A stretch of 64,000 nucleotides of DNA from Amycolatopsis lurida (GTDB taxonomy: Bacteria > Actinomycetota > Actinomycetes > Mycobacteriales > Pseudonocardiaceae). Below the pieces are notes generated by a model. The model was given only the letters and a program-made list of their open reading frames with translations. It had not been told where the DNA came from and made no database searches. The stretch lies in the NCBI RefSeq assembly GCF_900105055.1, contig NZ_FNTA01000004.1, positions 3,751,501 through 3,815,500 on the forward strand, in the 5' to 3' direction. Positions within the stretch are counted from its first letter, which is position 1, and the number at the start of each line of letters is the position of its first letter. The translations under genes were made by a program, and so were the position numbers. Shown piece after piece: positions 9,182-17,511 of the stretch.

Positions 9182-9592
9182 TTGACCGAGGAAGCACAAG
9201 CACTGGAGCCGGTGATCGCGGCGCGCAAGGTGGCATTCGCGAGTGCGCGGCTGAAGGAGATGGCCAAGCAGGGCAGCTTCGCCGTCGACGAGAGCACCGG
9301 TGAAGAGATGATCCGTTCACTCCAGGGAGTGATCGACAGTCTCGAAGAGCGCTGGAGCGCGCTGACCAAGCTGCAGAAGACGCCGCCGATGAGTTCCACC
9401 GCGACCGCGCGCTGGGTCTCCGAGCACATGCACGGCACCGCGACGGACGCGCAGGGCCTGCTCACCCAGCTCGAAGCCGCCCGAGCCGAATTCCCGACCT
9501 ACGTCGAGGCGATCGAACTCGCCAAGCGGAACTACCGGGAACGCGACGACGAGAACCGGCGCACCCTGACGCGGATCGACACCGAGATCTAA
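9182..9592 (+). CDS. helical ESX-locus protein, WXG100-like size
   Basis: All-helical, highly charged protein of 136 residues with no recognised enzyme motif. It starts at TTG, supported by GAGAGGA 7 bases upstream. It lies between EspG and the PPE-like gene, so a role as a secretion partner or small substrate is likely but inferred. Its pattern of G-x-F near residue 31, a long mid helix ending in WSAL, and a final helix ending in a Tyr/Asp-rich stretch plus TLTRI matches the 45480-45956 protein of the second ESX block position by position (GGF, EELSAL, and LYKG to ATKKI). It has no canonical WXG turn, so it is not a plain WXG100 protein. Confidence 0.7.
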   Translation: MTEEAQALEPVIAARKVAFASARLKEMAKQGSFAVDESTGEEMIRSLQGVIDSLEERWSALTKLQKTPPMSSTATARWVSEHMHGTATDAQGLLTQLEAARAEFPTYVEAIELAKRNYRERDDENRRTLTRIDTEI

Positions 9593-9604
9593 GAGGAGAG
9601 ACCC

Positions 9605-11596
9605 GTGACGGAATCCGCGGAGAAGACCGCGAAGGTCTCCGATCCCCAGTCGAAGGACTACAACCCGGACGACCCCTTCTACGACGTCACGGCCGACTCG
9701 TCGTCGGCCTATTACGTCGGGCCGCTGGCGGACAAGGCCGCGTCCGGCGACGAGATCCGGGCCGGTGCTTCGGCCGGGACGGACATCCTCTTCAACATCC
9801 TCGGCTGGGGGCAGACGCCGCTCGTCCTCGTGAAGGACCAGTTCACACAGAAGATGTACGAGGCGCAGCTGGAGAAGGCTCGCGAAGGTCTCGACAAGAA
9901 CCTGGAGATCCGCCAGCCCGGCAACCCGCCGTCCACGGTCTGGGCCAACGCCACCCACGAGCAGATGCAGGCCGCGATCGCGGACAACGCGGATCCGGCC
10001 GCGGTGGGCGAGACCTCCGAAGAGTGGGTCCGGGCGGGCAACGACCTGGCCACGCACCAGCGCAACCTGGCGAAGGCGATCAACGCGAGCACGGCCAACT
10101 GGGAGGGTGAGGGCGGCGACGCGGCCCGCGAACACCTCGCCGGTGTCGGCAAATGGCTCGGCGCGACCGCGAACGGCGCGACGCTGGCCGGACGGCAGCA
10201 GCAGATCCACTCGCAGACCCTCAACGAGACGCAGAAGCTGATGGCGGCCAACCCGCCGGTGGCGTTCAGCGTGCAGGAGGCCAACGCCAACCTGCAGAAG
10301 ATCACCGACCCGCACGTGTACATGGCGCAGCTCGGGAAGGATCTCTCGACCTTCAAGAAGCAGCAGGACGCGCGGGATCAGGCCGCGAAGGTGATGACCG
10401 ACTTCGACAGCACGGTCGGCTCGGCGATCGCCACCCCGGCGTTCCCCGCCCCGCCGAAGCTGCCGACGGCTCAGGCGACCAGGCAGTTGCAGGGCACGCC
10501 CATCGGCGGCGGCGCGGGTTCGCCCGCCGGCACGCTTCGCGACCGGATGCCGGCCGAAGGCGCCGAGGGCACCCCCTTCAACGCCGTCTCGGAACGTACG
10601 CGCCCGGACGGCCTCGTCGCTTCGATGGACGGCACGCCGCAGGGCGGGGCCGGTGGTCCCGGCGGCGTGTCGCCGTTCAACTCGCCGACCGGCGGACCGG
10701 GCGGCGGCCCCGGCGGCTTCCCCGGCGGTGGCGGCCCTGGCGGCGGTCCCGGCGGCGGCCCCGGTGGCGGCGGCCCCGGCTCCAGCCCGGTCATGCCCAA
10801 CATCGGCGTCCCGAACGGGCCGACCGGCGGCGAGACCTACAAGCCCGCGGCGTCGACGAGCCCCCACCTCCCGAACCTGCCCAAGATCGACGACACCACG
10901 CGCACCACGGGCTACACCCCGCCGTCCGTGACGCCGCCGTCGTTCACCCCGCCGAACATCCCCATCCCGGAGAGCGGCGGCCCCCGGCCCGGTGGCGGTC
11001 TTCCGTTCACGCCGCCGAACATCCCCATCCCCAACGGGCCCAACGGCGGCGGCCCCAACAGCGGCGGGCCGAGGCCGGTCATGCCGAACATCCCGCCGAT
11101 GCCGCGTCCCGGCGGTATCGGCGAGCGGCTCACCGGTCCCTCGTTCCCGGACGGCAACTCCTACAAGGGCACGCCGTACAACGCGCCCAAACTCGGCATG
11201 CCGAACATCCCCGGCGGTGGCGGTACCGGCGGTACCAGCGGCTTCGGTGGTGGCGGTGCCGGTACGGGCGGTGCCGGTGGCGCGGGCGGTGGAGGTCTCG
11301 GCGGGGCCGGACGGGCGACGGGTTCGCTCGGCATGGGCGGCGCCGTCGGCGCGGGCGCGATGGACGCCGAGGCGGCCGCGGCCCGTGCGGCAGGCTCCGG
11401 CGGCAAGCCGGGTACGCCCGGCGGCATGGCACCGATGGGCGGCATGGCCCCCGGTGCCGGCAAGGGACAGGGCCAGGAGGACAAGGAGCACAAGGTCGCC
11501 GACTACGTCGAGTCCGACGACCCGTCCTTCTTCGCCCCCGACGAGGTCGTGGCGCCGCCGGTGATCGGTGACTGGAAGAACAAGGACTGGAAGTGA
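9605..11596 (+). CDS. PPE-like type VII substrate with Gly/Pro-rich tail and APPVIG C-terminus
   Basis: Likely exported ESX substrate of 663 residues. The first ~280 residues are helical and contain a W-x-G-type turn (NWEGEGGDAA, Trp166), as in the PPE or WXG helical hairpins that bind EspG. Residues ~285-625 are low-complexity Gly/Pro/Asn-rich (long GGPGGG runs and repeated TPPNIPIP), probably a disordered wall-spanning or surface segment. The last ~35 residues are again ordered and acidic, ending in APPVIGDW. The same end, APPVIGE, closes the paralogue at 43440-44909. The GTG start has GAGGAGA 4 bases upstream. Its stop overlaps the next start by 4 bases, so the two are translationally coupled. 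Confidence 0.75.
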   Translation: MTESAEKTAKVSDPQSKDYNPDDPFYDVTADSSSAYYVGPLADKAASGDEIRAGASAGTDILFNILGWGQTPLVLVKDQFTQKMYEAQLEKAREGLDKNLEIRQPGNPPSTVWANATHEQMQAAIADNADPAAVGETSEEWVRAGNDLATHQRNLAKAINASTANWEGEGGDAAREHLAGVGKWLGATANGATLAGRQQQIHSQTLNETQKLMAANPPVAFSVQEANANLQKITDPHVYMAQLGKDLSTFKKQQDARDQAAKVMTDFDSTVGSAIATPAFPAPPKLPTAQATRQLQGTPIGGGAGSPAGTLRDRMPAEGAEGTPFNAVSERTRPDGLVASMDGTPQGGAGGPGGVSPFNSPTGGPGGGPGGFPGGGGPGGGPGGGPGGGGPGSSPVMPNIGVPNGPTGGETYKPAASTSPHLPNLPKIDDTTRTTGYTPPSVTPPSFTPPNIPIPESGGPRPGGGLPFTPPNIPIPNGPNGGGPNSGGPRPVMPNIPPMPRPGGIGERLTGPSFPDGNSYKGTPYNAPKLGMPNIPGGGGTGGTSGFGGGGAGTGGAGGAGGGGLGGAGRATGSLGMGGAVGAGAMDAEAAAARAAGSGGKPGTPGGMAPMGGMAPGAGKGQGQEDKEHKVADYVESDDPSFFAPDEVVAPPVIGDWKNKDWK

Positions 11597-11922
11597 CGGC
11601 TTCGTTCGAGGTCGATCCGGACGACCTGACCGCGCACGCGAGCCATCTCGAAGGGCTCGTCGACCGGCTGAACACCGCGCACGGCGCGACCGGCTCGGCG
11701 ATGTCTTCGGACGCGTACGGCCTGCTGTGCGCGTTCCTGCCGCCGATCGTCAATCCGGCGGGTGAACGCGCGGCGGAGACGATCAAGGCGGCTGCGGAAG
11801 GCATCCAGTCAACGGCGGACAACGTCCGCACCGCGGCCAAGTCCTATGTAGACGGTGACAAGACCAACGCGGAACCGTTCAAGGCGGACTTCAAGGCCCT
11901 GGACATCGGAGGAAAGCAGTGA
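11593..11922 (+). CDS. EspC-like / type VII secretion target protein
   Basis: Small helical protein of 109 residues with the look of the ESX-1 EspC or DUF2580 family. It opens with FEVDPDDLTAHASHLEGL, the usual start of that family (an early acidic residue, then a long amphipathic helix), and continues with two further helices. EspC-type proteins are co-secreted with their ESX system in mycobacteria. It is coupled on both sides by GTGA stop-start overlaps, which implies fixed stoichiometry with the PPE-like and YbaB-like proteins. It has no signal peptide. Confidence 0.75.
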   Translation: MTASFEVDPDDLTAHASHLEGLVDRLNTAHGATGSAMSSDAYGLLCAFLPPIVNPAGERAAETIKAAAEGIQSTADNVRTAAKSYVDGDKTNAEPFKADFKALDIGGKQ

Positions 11923-12431
11923 CCGGCGGGAACGAGCTCGGCGAGCTCATGCTGGACCCCGACGAGGCCCAGCGCAAAATGGACCGATGGGCCGCGGGGC
12001 TGGAAGAGAAGGCCCAGCGCTACGCGGCCGCGCAGGAGCGGACGGAGCAGCTGCGGCTGACCGCTTCCAGCCCCGACGGCGCCGTCAAGATCACCGTCGG
12101 GGCGGACGGCGGCGTGACGGACATCGAGTTCGGGAACAAGGCCAGGACGTATCCGCTGGAGGAGCTGTCGCGGCAGATCCTCCAGACCATGCACAAGGCG
12201 CAGTCCGGGATCGCGGGCCAGGTCGCCGAGGTCATGCAGGAATCGCTCGGCGACGAGGACCAGGAGACCAGGGCGCTGATGATCGGCACCCTGCGCAGCC
12301 GCTTCCCCGAGATGGAAGAGGAAGAGTCCTCGGACCCGCCCGCTCCCCCCGCGCCGTCCGCCGACACGCCGCCCGCGCCTCGCGACAAGCGTCACGAAGC
12401 GCCGGACGACGAGGAAAACTCGCCCTGGTGA
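11919..12431 (+). CDS. YbaB/EbfC-family protein in ESX operon
   Basis: Protein of 170 residues with a YbaB-type core (about residues 20-105: a long helix, then the strand pair around VKITVGADGGVTDIEFG, then a second helix). YbaB proteins are nucleoid-associated dimers. A subgroup is repeatedly found beside EspC-like genes in actinomycetes, where its job is unknown. The last ~45 residues are a disordered Pro/acidic tail that ordinary YbaB lacks. It is coupled to the EspC-like gene by a GTGA overlap and is followed 34 bases later by the RHS gene. It could be a regulator of the operon or a structural scaffold; the sequence does not decide. Confidence 0.75.
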   Translation: MTGGNELGELMLDPDEAQRKMDRWAAGLEEKAQRYAAAQERTEQLRLTASSPDGAVKITVGADGGVTDIEFGNKARTYPLEELSRQILQTMHKAQSGIAGQVAEVMQESLGDEDQETRALMIGTLRSRFPEMEEEESSDPPAPPAPSADTPPAPRDKRHEAPDDEENSPW

Positions 12432-12465
12432 GCTCCTCGTTCCCTGAAACACGAGGAAGGTCGTC

Positions 12466-15400
12466 GTGGGTAATCCGCTTGTCGCCGAGGTAAAGGACTC
12501 GACGAAGGCGTACACCGGCTCGTCACTGCTGGAGTCGGCGTTCGAACTGAAATCGGCCATCGAAAGCGGCGACTGGGCCTCGGTGGCGCTGGGCGCGGTC
12601 GGGACCGCGCTCGACGCGCTGTCGATGGCGATGGATCCCTTCGGCGCGATCCTCGCGAACGGCGTCGGCTGGCTGATGGAACACGTCGGCCCGCTCAAGG
12701 AGGCACTCGACGCGCTCACCGGCAACGCCGACGAGATCGCGGCGAACGCCGAGACCTGGATGAACATCGCGACCGAACTCGGCGACGTCGGCGCGGATCT
12801 CGCCGGGATGGTCTCCGCCGATCTGCAGAGCTGGACCGGGGTCTCGGCCGACGCCTATCGCGCGCAGGCCAAAGACACGGTCACGCTGCTGGAGTCGGCG
12901 AAGGCGGGTTGCGAGGGCGCCTCCAGCGGAGTGAAGACGGCGGGCGAGGTCGTCGCCGCCGTCCGCGCGCTGGTGCGCGACATCATCGCCGAGCTGATCG
13001 GGCATCTGATCAGCTGGGCGCTGCAGGTGCTGTTCACCCTCGGGATCGGGCTGACCTGGGTGGTCCCGCAGGTGGTCAACGCCGTGGCGAAGACCGCGAG
13101 CAAGATCGCGAACCTGACGAAGAAGACCGTCAAGGCGCTTCAGGCGCTGATGCCGCTGCTGAAGCGAGCGGACGACCTGTTCGACAGCGCGGCGAAGGCG
13201 CTGAAGAAACTCCAGCCGGGCAAGGGCGCGCCCGCGCCGAAGCCGAACAAGCTGGACGAGGGCACGACACCCAAGGGCAGCCCCGACGGTGGCGGCACGA
13301 CACCGTCCGGCGCGGGTCCCGGCAAGAGCGATCCGCCGCCGCCGGTGAAGTCGGATCCGCCTCCGCCGCCGAAGAACGAGACCCCGGACGGATCGACCAC
13401 GCCGTCCGGCTCGCCGCCTCCGCCGCCCAAGGACCGCGGCGCCCCGAAATCCGAGACGAACAACCGGATCAAGGACAACGAAACCACCCCGGGGGACCGC
13501 GTCCCGCCCAAGGACCGCGGCGGCTGCGGCGACCCGATCGACGTCGCGACCGGCTCGATGATGCTGACGCAGGACGACGTCGTGTTCGCCGGCGTGCTCC
13601 CGCTGACCGTGTCGCGGACGCACCTCTCGTCGTACCGACTCGGCCGGTTCTTCGGCACTTCGTGGGCGTCCACTGTGGACCAGCGGATCGAGATCGAGGA
13701 CGACGGCCTGCACCTCGCGCTCGCCGACGGGACGCTTCTTTCCTACCCTGTCCCGATTTCCGGCCCTGTACTCCCGGAATTCGGGCAGCGGCTTCCGTTG
13801 TCCAAAGTGGACGACGGCTATGGAGTGACCACTCCGGACGGGATGCTGTTCTTCTCCGGCCCGGGGAACACCCTTCCCCTGCGCGCGATCGTGGACGGCG
13901 ACGGTCACCGGATCTCCGTGCATTACGACGACAACGGCGTCCCCCGGGAACTTGAGCACTCCGCGGGCTACCGCCTGCTCGTCGAGTCGAAGGACGGACT
14001 CGTCACGGCCCTTCGCTTGCCCGGCGCGGAAACCGCGCTGCGGAACTACCGGTACGACGAGCGGCGCCGCCTGGTCGAGATCACCGACGTCGCCGGTCAG
14101 CCCCTGCGGTTCACCTACGACGCCGAGGGCCGGATCGTGCGCTGGGAGGACGTCAACGGGCGCTGGTACGGATACGGCTTCGACTCCGAAGGCCGCGTCG
14201 TGCGGGCGCAGGGTACCGACGGCTTCCTCGACGTCGACATCGAGTACGACCGGGAAAACCTGGTCACCTCGGTCACGAACTCGCTCGGCCACGTCACCCG
14301 GTACCAGCTCGACGAACTGCACCGGATCGTCGCGGAGACCGATCCGCTGGGCAACACGACTCGGTCCGAGATCGACCGCTTCGGCAAGCTGCTCAGCCGC
14401 ACCGACGCCTTGGGCCGCACCACGCGGTGGGAAATGGACGACGACGGGAACGTCGTCACCGTGCTGCAGCCCGACGGAAGCCGAGCGCTCGCCGAGTACT
14501 CCGCGCCGGGCCGGTGGACCAGCAGGACCGGGCCGGACGGCGCCGTCTGGCGCCGCGAGTACGACGAGCGCGGAAAGCTCGTGCGTGCCACGGATCCGAC
14601 CGGCGCCACCACCACCTACGGCTACGACGACGCGGGCAATGTCGCGGTCGTGACCGACGCACTCGGCGGCGTCACCCTGATCGAGTCGAACGCGGCGGGC
14701 CTGCCGGTCTCCGTCACCGACCCGCTCGGCGCGGTCACGCGGTACACCTACGACGAGTTCGGGCAGACCACCTCGGTCATCGACCCGCTCGGCGGTGTCA
14801 CCCGGACGAAGTGGGACGGTTTCGGCGAGATCGCCGAACAGATCGATCCCGACGGTTCCGTGTGGCGCTGGAATCGCACCACGGCGGGTTCGGCCGACGA
14901 AGCCGTGGACGCCCGCGGGCTCGCGGTGCGCACCGAATACTCGCAGTTCGACCTGCCCACCGCCGAAATCGGCCCGGACGGTGATCGACTGTCCTATGTG
15001 TACGACACCGAGCTGCGGCTGGTGTCGGTCACCAACGAGCACGGTCTCGTCTGGCGCTACACCTACGACCCTGCCGGGAACCTGGTCAGTGAGACCGATT
15101 TCAACGGGCGCACCACCCGCTACGGCTACGACGCCGCCGGACAACTGGTGTCGCGTACCAACAGTCTCGGGCAGACGGTCACCATCGACTACGACGTGCT
15201 CGGCCGCGTCGTCGGCCGCCGGGCGGCCGACGATGTCGCCACGTTCACCTACGACGGCGCCGACCGGATGACCTCGGCGCGCAACGCGCATTCCGAAGTC
15301 ACCATCGCCTACGACGCGCTGGGCCGGATCGTCTCGGAGACGCTCAACGGCCGGGCCGTCCTCTCGGAATACGACGCCATCGGCCGTCGCGTCGCGCGGC

Positions 15401-17424
15401 GCACGCCGTCGGGAGCCGAGTCGTTCTTCGCCTACGACGCGGCGAGCCGCCCTGTCGCGCTGCGAACGGCCGGGCGCACCCTGCGTTTCGAGCACGACCC
15501 GGCAGGCCGGGAAGTGTCGCGCCGGCTCGAAGGCACGCCGATCGAGCTGCGCCAGGGCTGGGACGCCGCCGACCGGCTGACCTCCCAGACCGTGTCCACC
15601 GGCCGGGGTGTCGTGCAGCACCGCGAGTACGGCTACCTGCGGGACGGGCTCGTCTCGTCGATCTCCGATGCGCTGTCCGGGCCGCGGTCGCTGCGGGTCG
15701 ACCGGGCGGGCCGCGTGGTCGACGTCCAGGGGCAGGGCTGGCGGGAGGGCTACGGCTACAACCTCGCGGGCGCGATCACGCAGGCGGGCTGGCCGGGCGC
15801 GGATCCGGCCGTCGGGCCGCGGCGCTACCACGGCACCCTGATGACCGGCGCCGGGGCGACGTCGTACCTGCACGACACCGAAGGCCGCACGATCGCGCGC
15901 CGCGAACCCGGCCGTGCCTGGACGTACCAGTGGAACTCCGACGACCGGCTGACCGGCGTCGTCACGCCCGGCGGTGAGCGCTGGCTCTACCACTACGACG
16001 CGCTCGGACGGCGGATCGCCAAGCAGCACCTCGACATCCAGGGCCGGATCCTCGAACAGATCGACTTCACCTGGGACGGCTCGAAGCTCGCCGAAGAGAT
16101 CCGCGGCGGCACCGCCGTCGTCTGGGACCTGGAGCCGGGCACGGACCGGCCGATCACGCAGATCGAACGGATCCCCGGACAGGACGCCCGGTTCCACGCC
16201 ATCGTCACCGATCTCGTCGGCTCACCGAGCGAACTGCTCGACGAATCGGGCGATGTCGCCTGGCATGTGCACACGTCCTTGTGGGGCAAGGTCCTCTCGC
16301 CGCCGGGGCGGGCGTACACGCCGTTGCGTTTCCCCGGCCAGTACCACGACCCGGAAACCGGGCTGCACTACAACTTCAAGCGCTACTACGACCCGGCCAC
16401 CGGGCGGTACCTCTCGCACGACCCGCTCGGCCTCGAACCGGCGTCGGACTCGCTGGCCTACGTCGGCAACCCGACGGACATGATCGACCCGCTCGGCCTG
16501 GCGCCGACGAGGCCGAAGACGGGCACCTGCGGCAAGGGGACCCGCGGGGGCGGCGGCAAGACGAAATCGCCGGGCAACCGCGTCACCAAGCCGAAACCGG
16601 CGCCGGGGCCGAAGAAGCCGCGGCGCCCACCGCAGAGCTACCTCGACGGCACACACGGCGCGAAGAACCGTGAGCAGAACCGGCTCACGGCGAAGTACGA
16701 CAACGAACTCAAGACCGACGGCCGGGAGAAGGTGTCCGGGCAGTCCCACGAGTCAGAGCACCCGATCCCCTACGAGGCGATCGGCCGCGGCAGTGGTGGC
16801 GCGCGGGGTTCGAGCCACGACCAGAAGGACCTGGAAAACCACGCTTGGGCGTATCAGGAGGCCAAACCCGCGCACAAGTCGCATATCGGTACCGGTAACA
16901 AGGGCGACCAGGACCTGACGGAAGGATCGGCGAACCCGAGCGGCTTCAAGAACAGCCAGGAGTACCGCGACTCCGAACGCAACGCGCTGGAAGGCGGCGA
17001 TCCGAACACCGCGATCCAGCTCAACCAGCTCGACTACGCGTTCCGGGACGGGTTCAAGAACACCGACGGCACCCTCGACGGCAAGATCGCGGACGACTCG
17101 TACCACAAGATGATCGACGACGCGCACGCCAGCGGCAAGGGCCTCACCTACTCGACCGGCCCCGGTACGACCGCGACCACACCGCCGCTGTCCAGCCACG
17201 ACGTCAAGGAACTGCACATGGCCCGGGACACCATCCGGGACGGTGACTGGCCCGAGGAGATGAAGCGGCAGAACCGCGAGACCTACGAGCAGGAAGTCGA
17301 TCGGATCCACGACAACTACCCGGAGCCGAGCGCGGCCGACCGGGCGAAGTACCAGACCGGCGAGGGCGGCTGGGGCGACCTGGATTACGGCAAGAAGGAC
17401 CCGGACGCGATGGACGTCGACTGA
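12466..17424 (+). CDS. RHS-repeat polymorphic toxin with WXG-type N-terminus
   Basis: Giant protein of 1652 residues. Residues 1-250 are helical and hold a W-x-G turn (SWTGVSADAYR, Trp123), the mark of type VII targeted proteins. A Lys/Pro-rich linker (about 250-350) leads to a DUF6531-type segment (CGDPIDVATGSM), then about 900 residues of YD/RHS repeats (many GYDxxG and YDxxGR units) that should form a hollow shell. The RHS core closes with RYYDPATGRYLSHDPLGL, ending at residue 1345. The remaining ~307 residues are a variable C-terminal domain that starts with a Gly/Lys/Pro linker and contains SHESEHPIPYEA and ENHAWAYQEAKPAH. These His/Glu-rich motifs recall HNH/endonuclease VII-type toxins, but this is inference. 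It is the last gene of the ESX operon. No same-strand immunity gene follows. Confidence 0.88.
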   Translation: MGNPLVAEVKDSTKAYTGSSLLESAFELKSAIESGDWASVALGAVGTALDALSMAMDPFGAILANGVGWLMEHVGPLKEALDALTGNADEIAANAETWMNIATELGDVGADLAGMVSADLQSWTGVSADAYRAQAKDTVTLLESAKAGCEGASSGVKTAGEVVAAVRALVRDIIAELIGHLISWALQVLFTLGIGLTWVVPQVVNAVAKTASKIANLTKKTVKALQALMPLLKRADDLFDSAAKALKKLQPGKGAPAPKPNKLDEGTTPKGSPDGGGTTPSGAGPGKSDPPPPVKSDPPPPPKNETPDGSTTPSGSPPPPPKDRGAPKSETNNRIKDNETTPGDRVPPKDRGGCGDPIDVATGSMMLTQDDVVFAGVLPLTVSRTHLSSYRLGRFFGTSWASTVDQRIEIEDDGLHLALADGTLLSYPVPISGPVLPEFGQRLPLSKVDDGYGVTTPDGMLFFSGPGNTLPLRAIVDGDGHRISVHYDDNGVPRELEHSAGYRLLVESKDGLVTALRLPGAETALRNYRYDERRRLVEITDVAGQPLRFTYDAEGRIVRWEDVNGRWYGYGFDSEGRVVRAQGTDGFLDVDIEYDRENLVTSVTNSLGHVTRYQLDELHRIVAETDPLGNTTRSEIDRFGKLLSRTDALGRTTRWEMDDDGNVVTVLQPDGSRALAEYSAPGRWTSRTGPDGAVWRREYDERGKLVRATDPTGATTTYGYDDAGNVAVVTDALGGVTLIESNAAGLPVSVTDPLGAVTRYTYDEFGQTTSVIDPLGGVTRTKWDGFGEIAEQIDPDGSVWRWNRTTAGSADEAVDARGLAVRTEYSQFDLPTAEIGPDGDRLSYVYDTELRLVSVTNEHGLVWRYTYDPAGNLVSETDFNGRTTRYGYDAAGQLVSRTNSLGQTVTIDYDVLGRVVGRRAADDVATFTYDGADRMTSARNAHSEVTIAYDALGRIVSETLNGRAVLSEYDAIGRRVARRTPSGAESFFAYDAASRPVALRTAGRTLRFEHDPAGREVSRRLEGTPIELRQGWDAADRLTSQTVSTGRGVVQHREYGYLRDGLVSSISDALSGPRSLRVDRAGRVVDVQGQGWREGYGYNLAGAITQAGWPGADPAVGPRRYHGTLMTGAGATSYLHDTEGRTIARREPGRAWTYQWNSDDRLTGVVTPGGERWLYHYDALGRRIAKQHLDIQGRILEQIDFTWDGSKLAEEIRGGTAVVWDLEPGTDRPITQIERIPGQDARFHAIVTDLVGSPSELLDESGDVAWHVHTSLWGKVLSPPGRAYTPLRFPGQYHDPETGLHYNFKRYYDPATGRYLSHDPLGLEPASDSLAYVGNPTDMIDPLGLAPTRPKTGTCGKGTRGGGGKTKSPGNRVTKPKPAPGPKKPRRPPQSYLDGTHGAKNREQNRLTAKYDNELKTDGREKVSGQSHESEHPIPYEAIGRGSGGARGSSHDQKDLENHAWAYQEAKPAHKSHIGTGNKGDQDLTEGSANPSGFKNSQEYRDSERNALEGGDPNTAIQLNQLDYAFRDGFKNTDGTLDGKIADDSYHKMIDDAHASGKGLTYSTGPGTTATTPPLSSHDVKELHMARDTIRDGDWPEEMKRQNRETYEQEVDRIHDNYPEPSAADRAKYQTGEGGWGDLDYGKKDPDAMDVD

Positions 17425-17510
17425 CCCTCCGCAATTGGTCACCTACTTGCCTGAACGCCTGCTGGCGCCCGGCCGCGCTCCGGGGCAAGTAGGTGACCAA
17501 TTGCGGGGGG
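17425..17510. terminator. long perfect inverted repeat between convergent genes
   Basis: Twenty-three bases beginning CCGCAATTGGTCACC (17429-17451) are exactly complementary to 17484-17506, and the stem extends four more pairs at its foot with one G-T pair. The loop is 32 bases. It fills the gap between the RHS gene and the GGDEF gene, so it probably terminates both. The arms are far more AT-rich than the genome average. Confidence 0.7.
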
Positions 17511-17511
17511 C

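Noticed and set aside
9317..11491. Antisense frame over the PPE-like gene
   Set aside because: It follows the Gly/Pro-coding GC pattern of the sense strand; no start site.
12523..16197. 1224-codon open frame antisense to the RHS gene
   Set aside because: It mirrors the repeat structure of RHS; its translation is low-complexity Val/Arg/Gly with no recognisable fold or ribosome site.
17484..17510. Small frames reading through the long hairpin as peptide genes
   Set aside because: They exist only because the palindrome lacks stops; no ribosome site or conservation signal.
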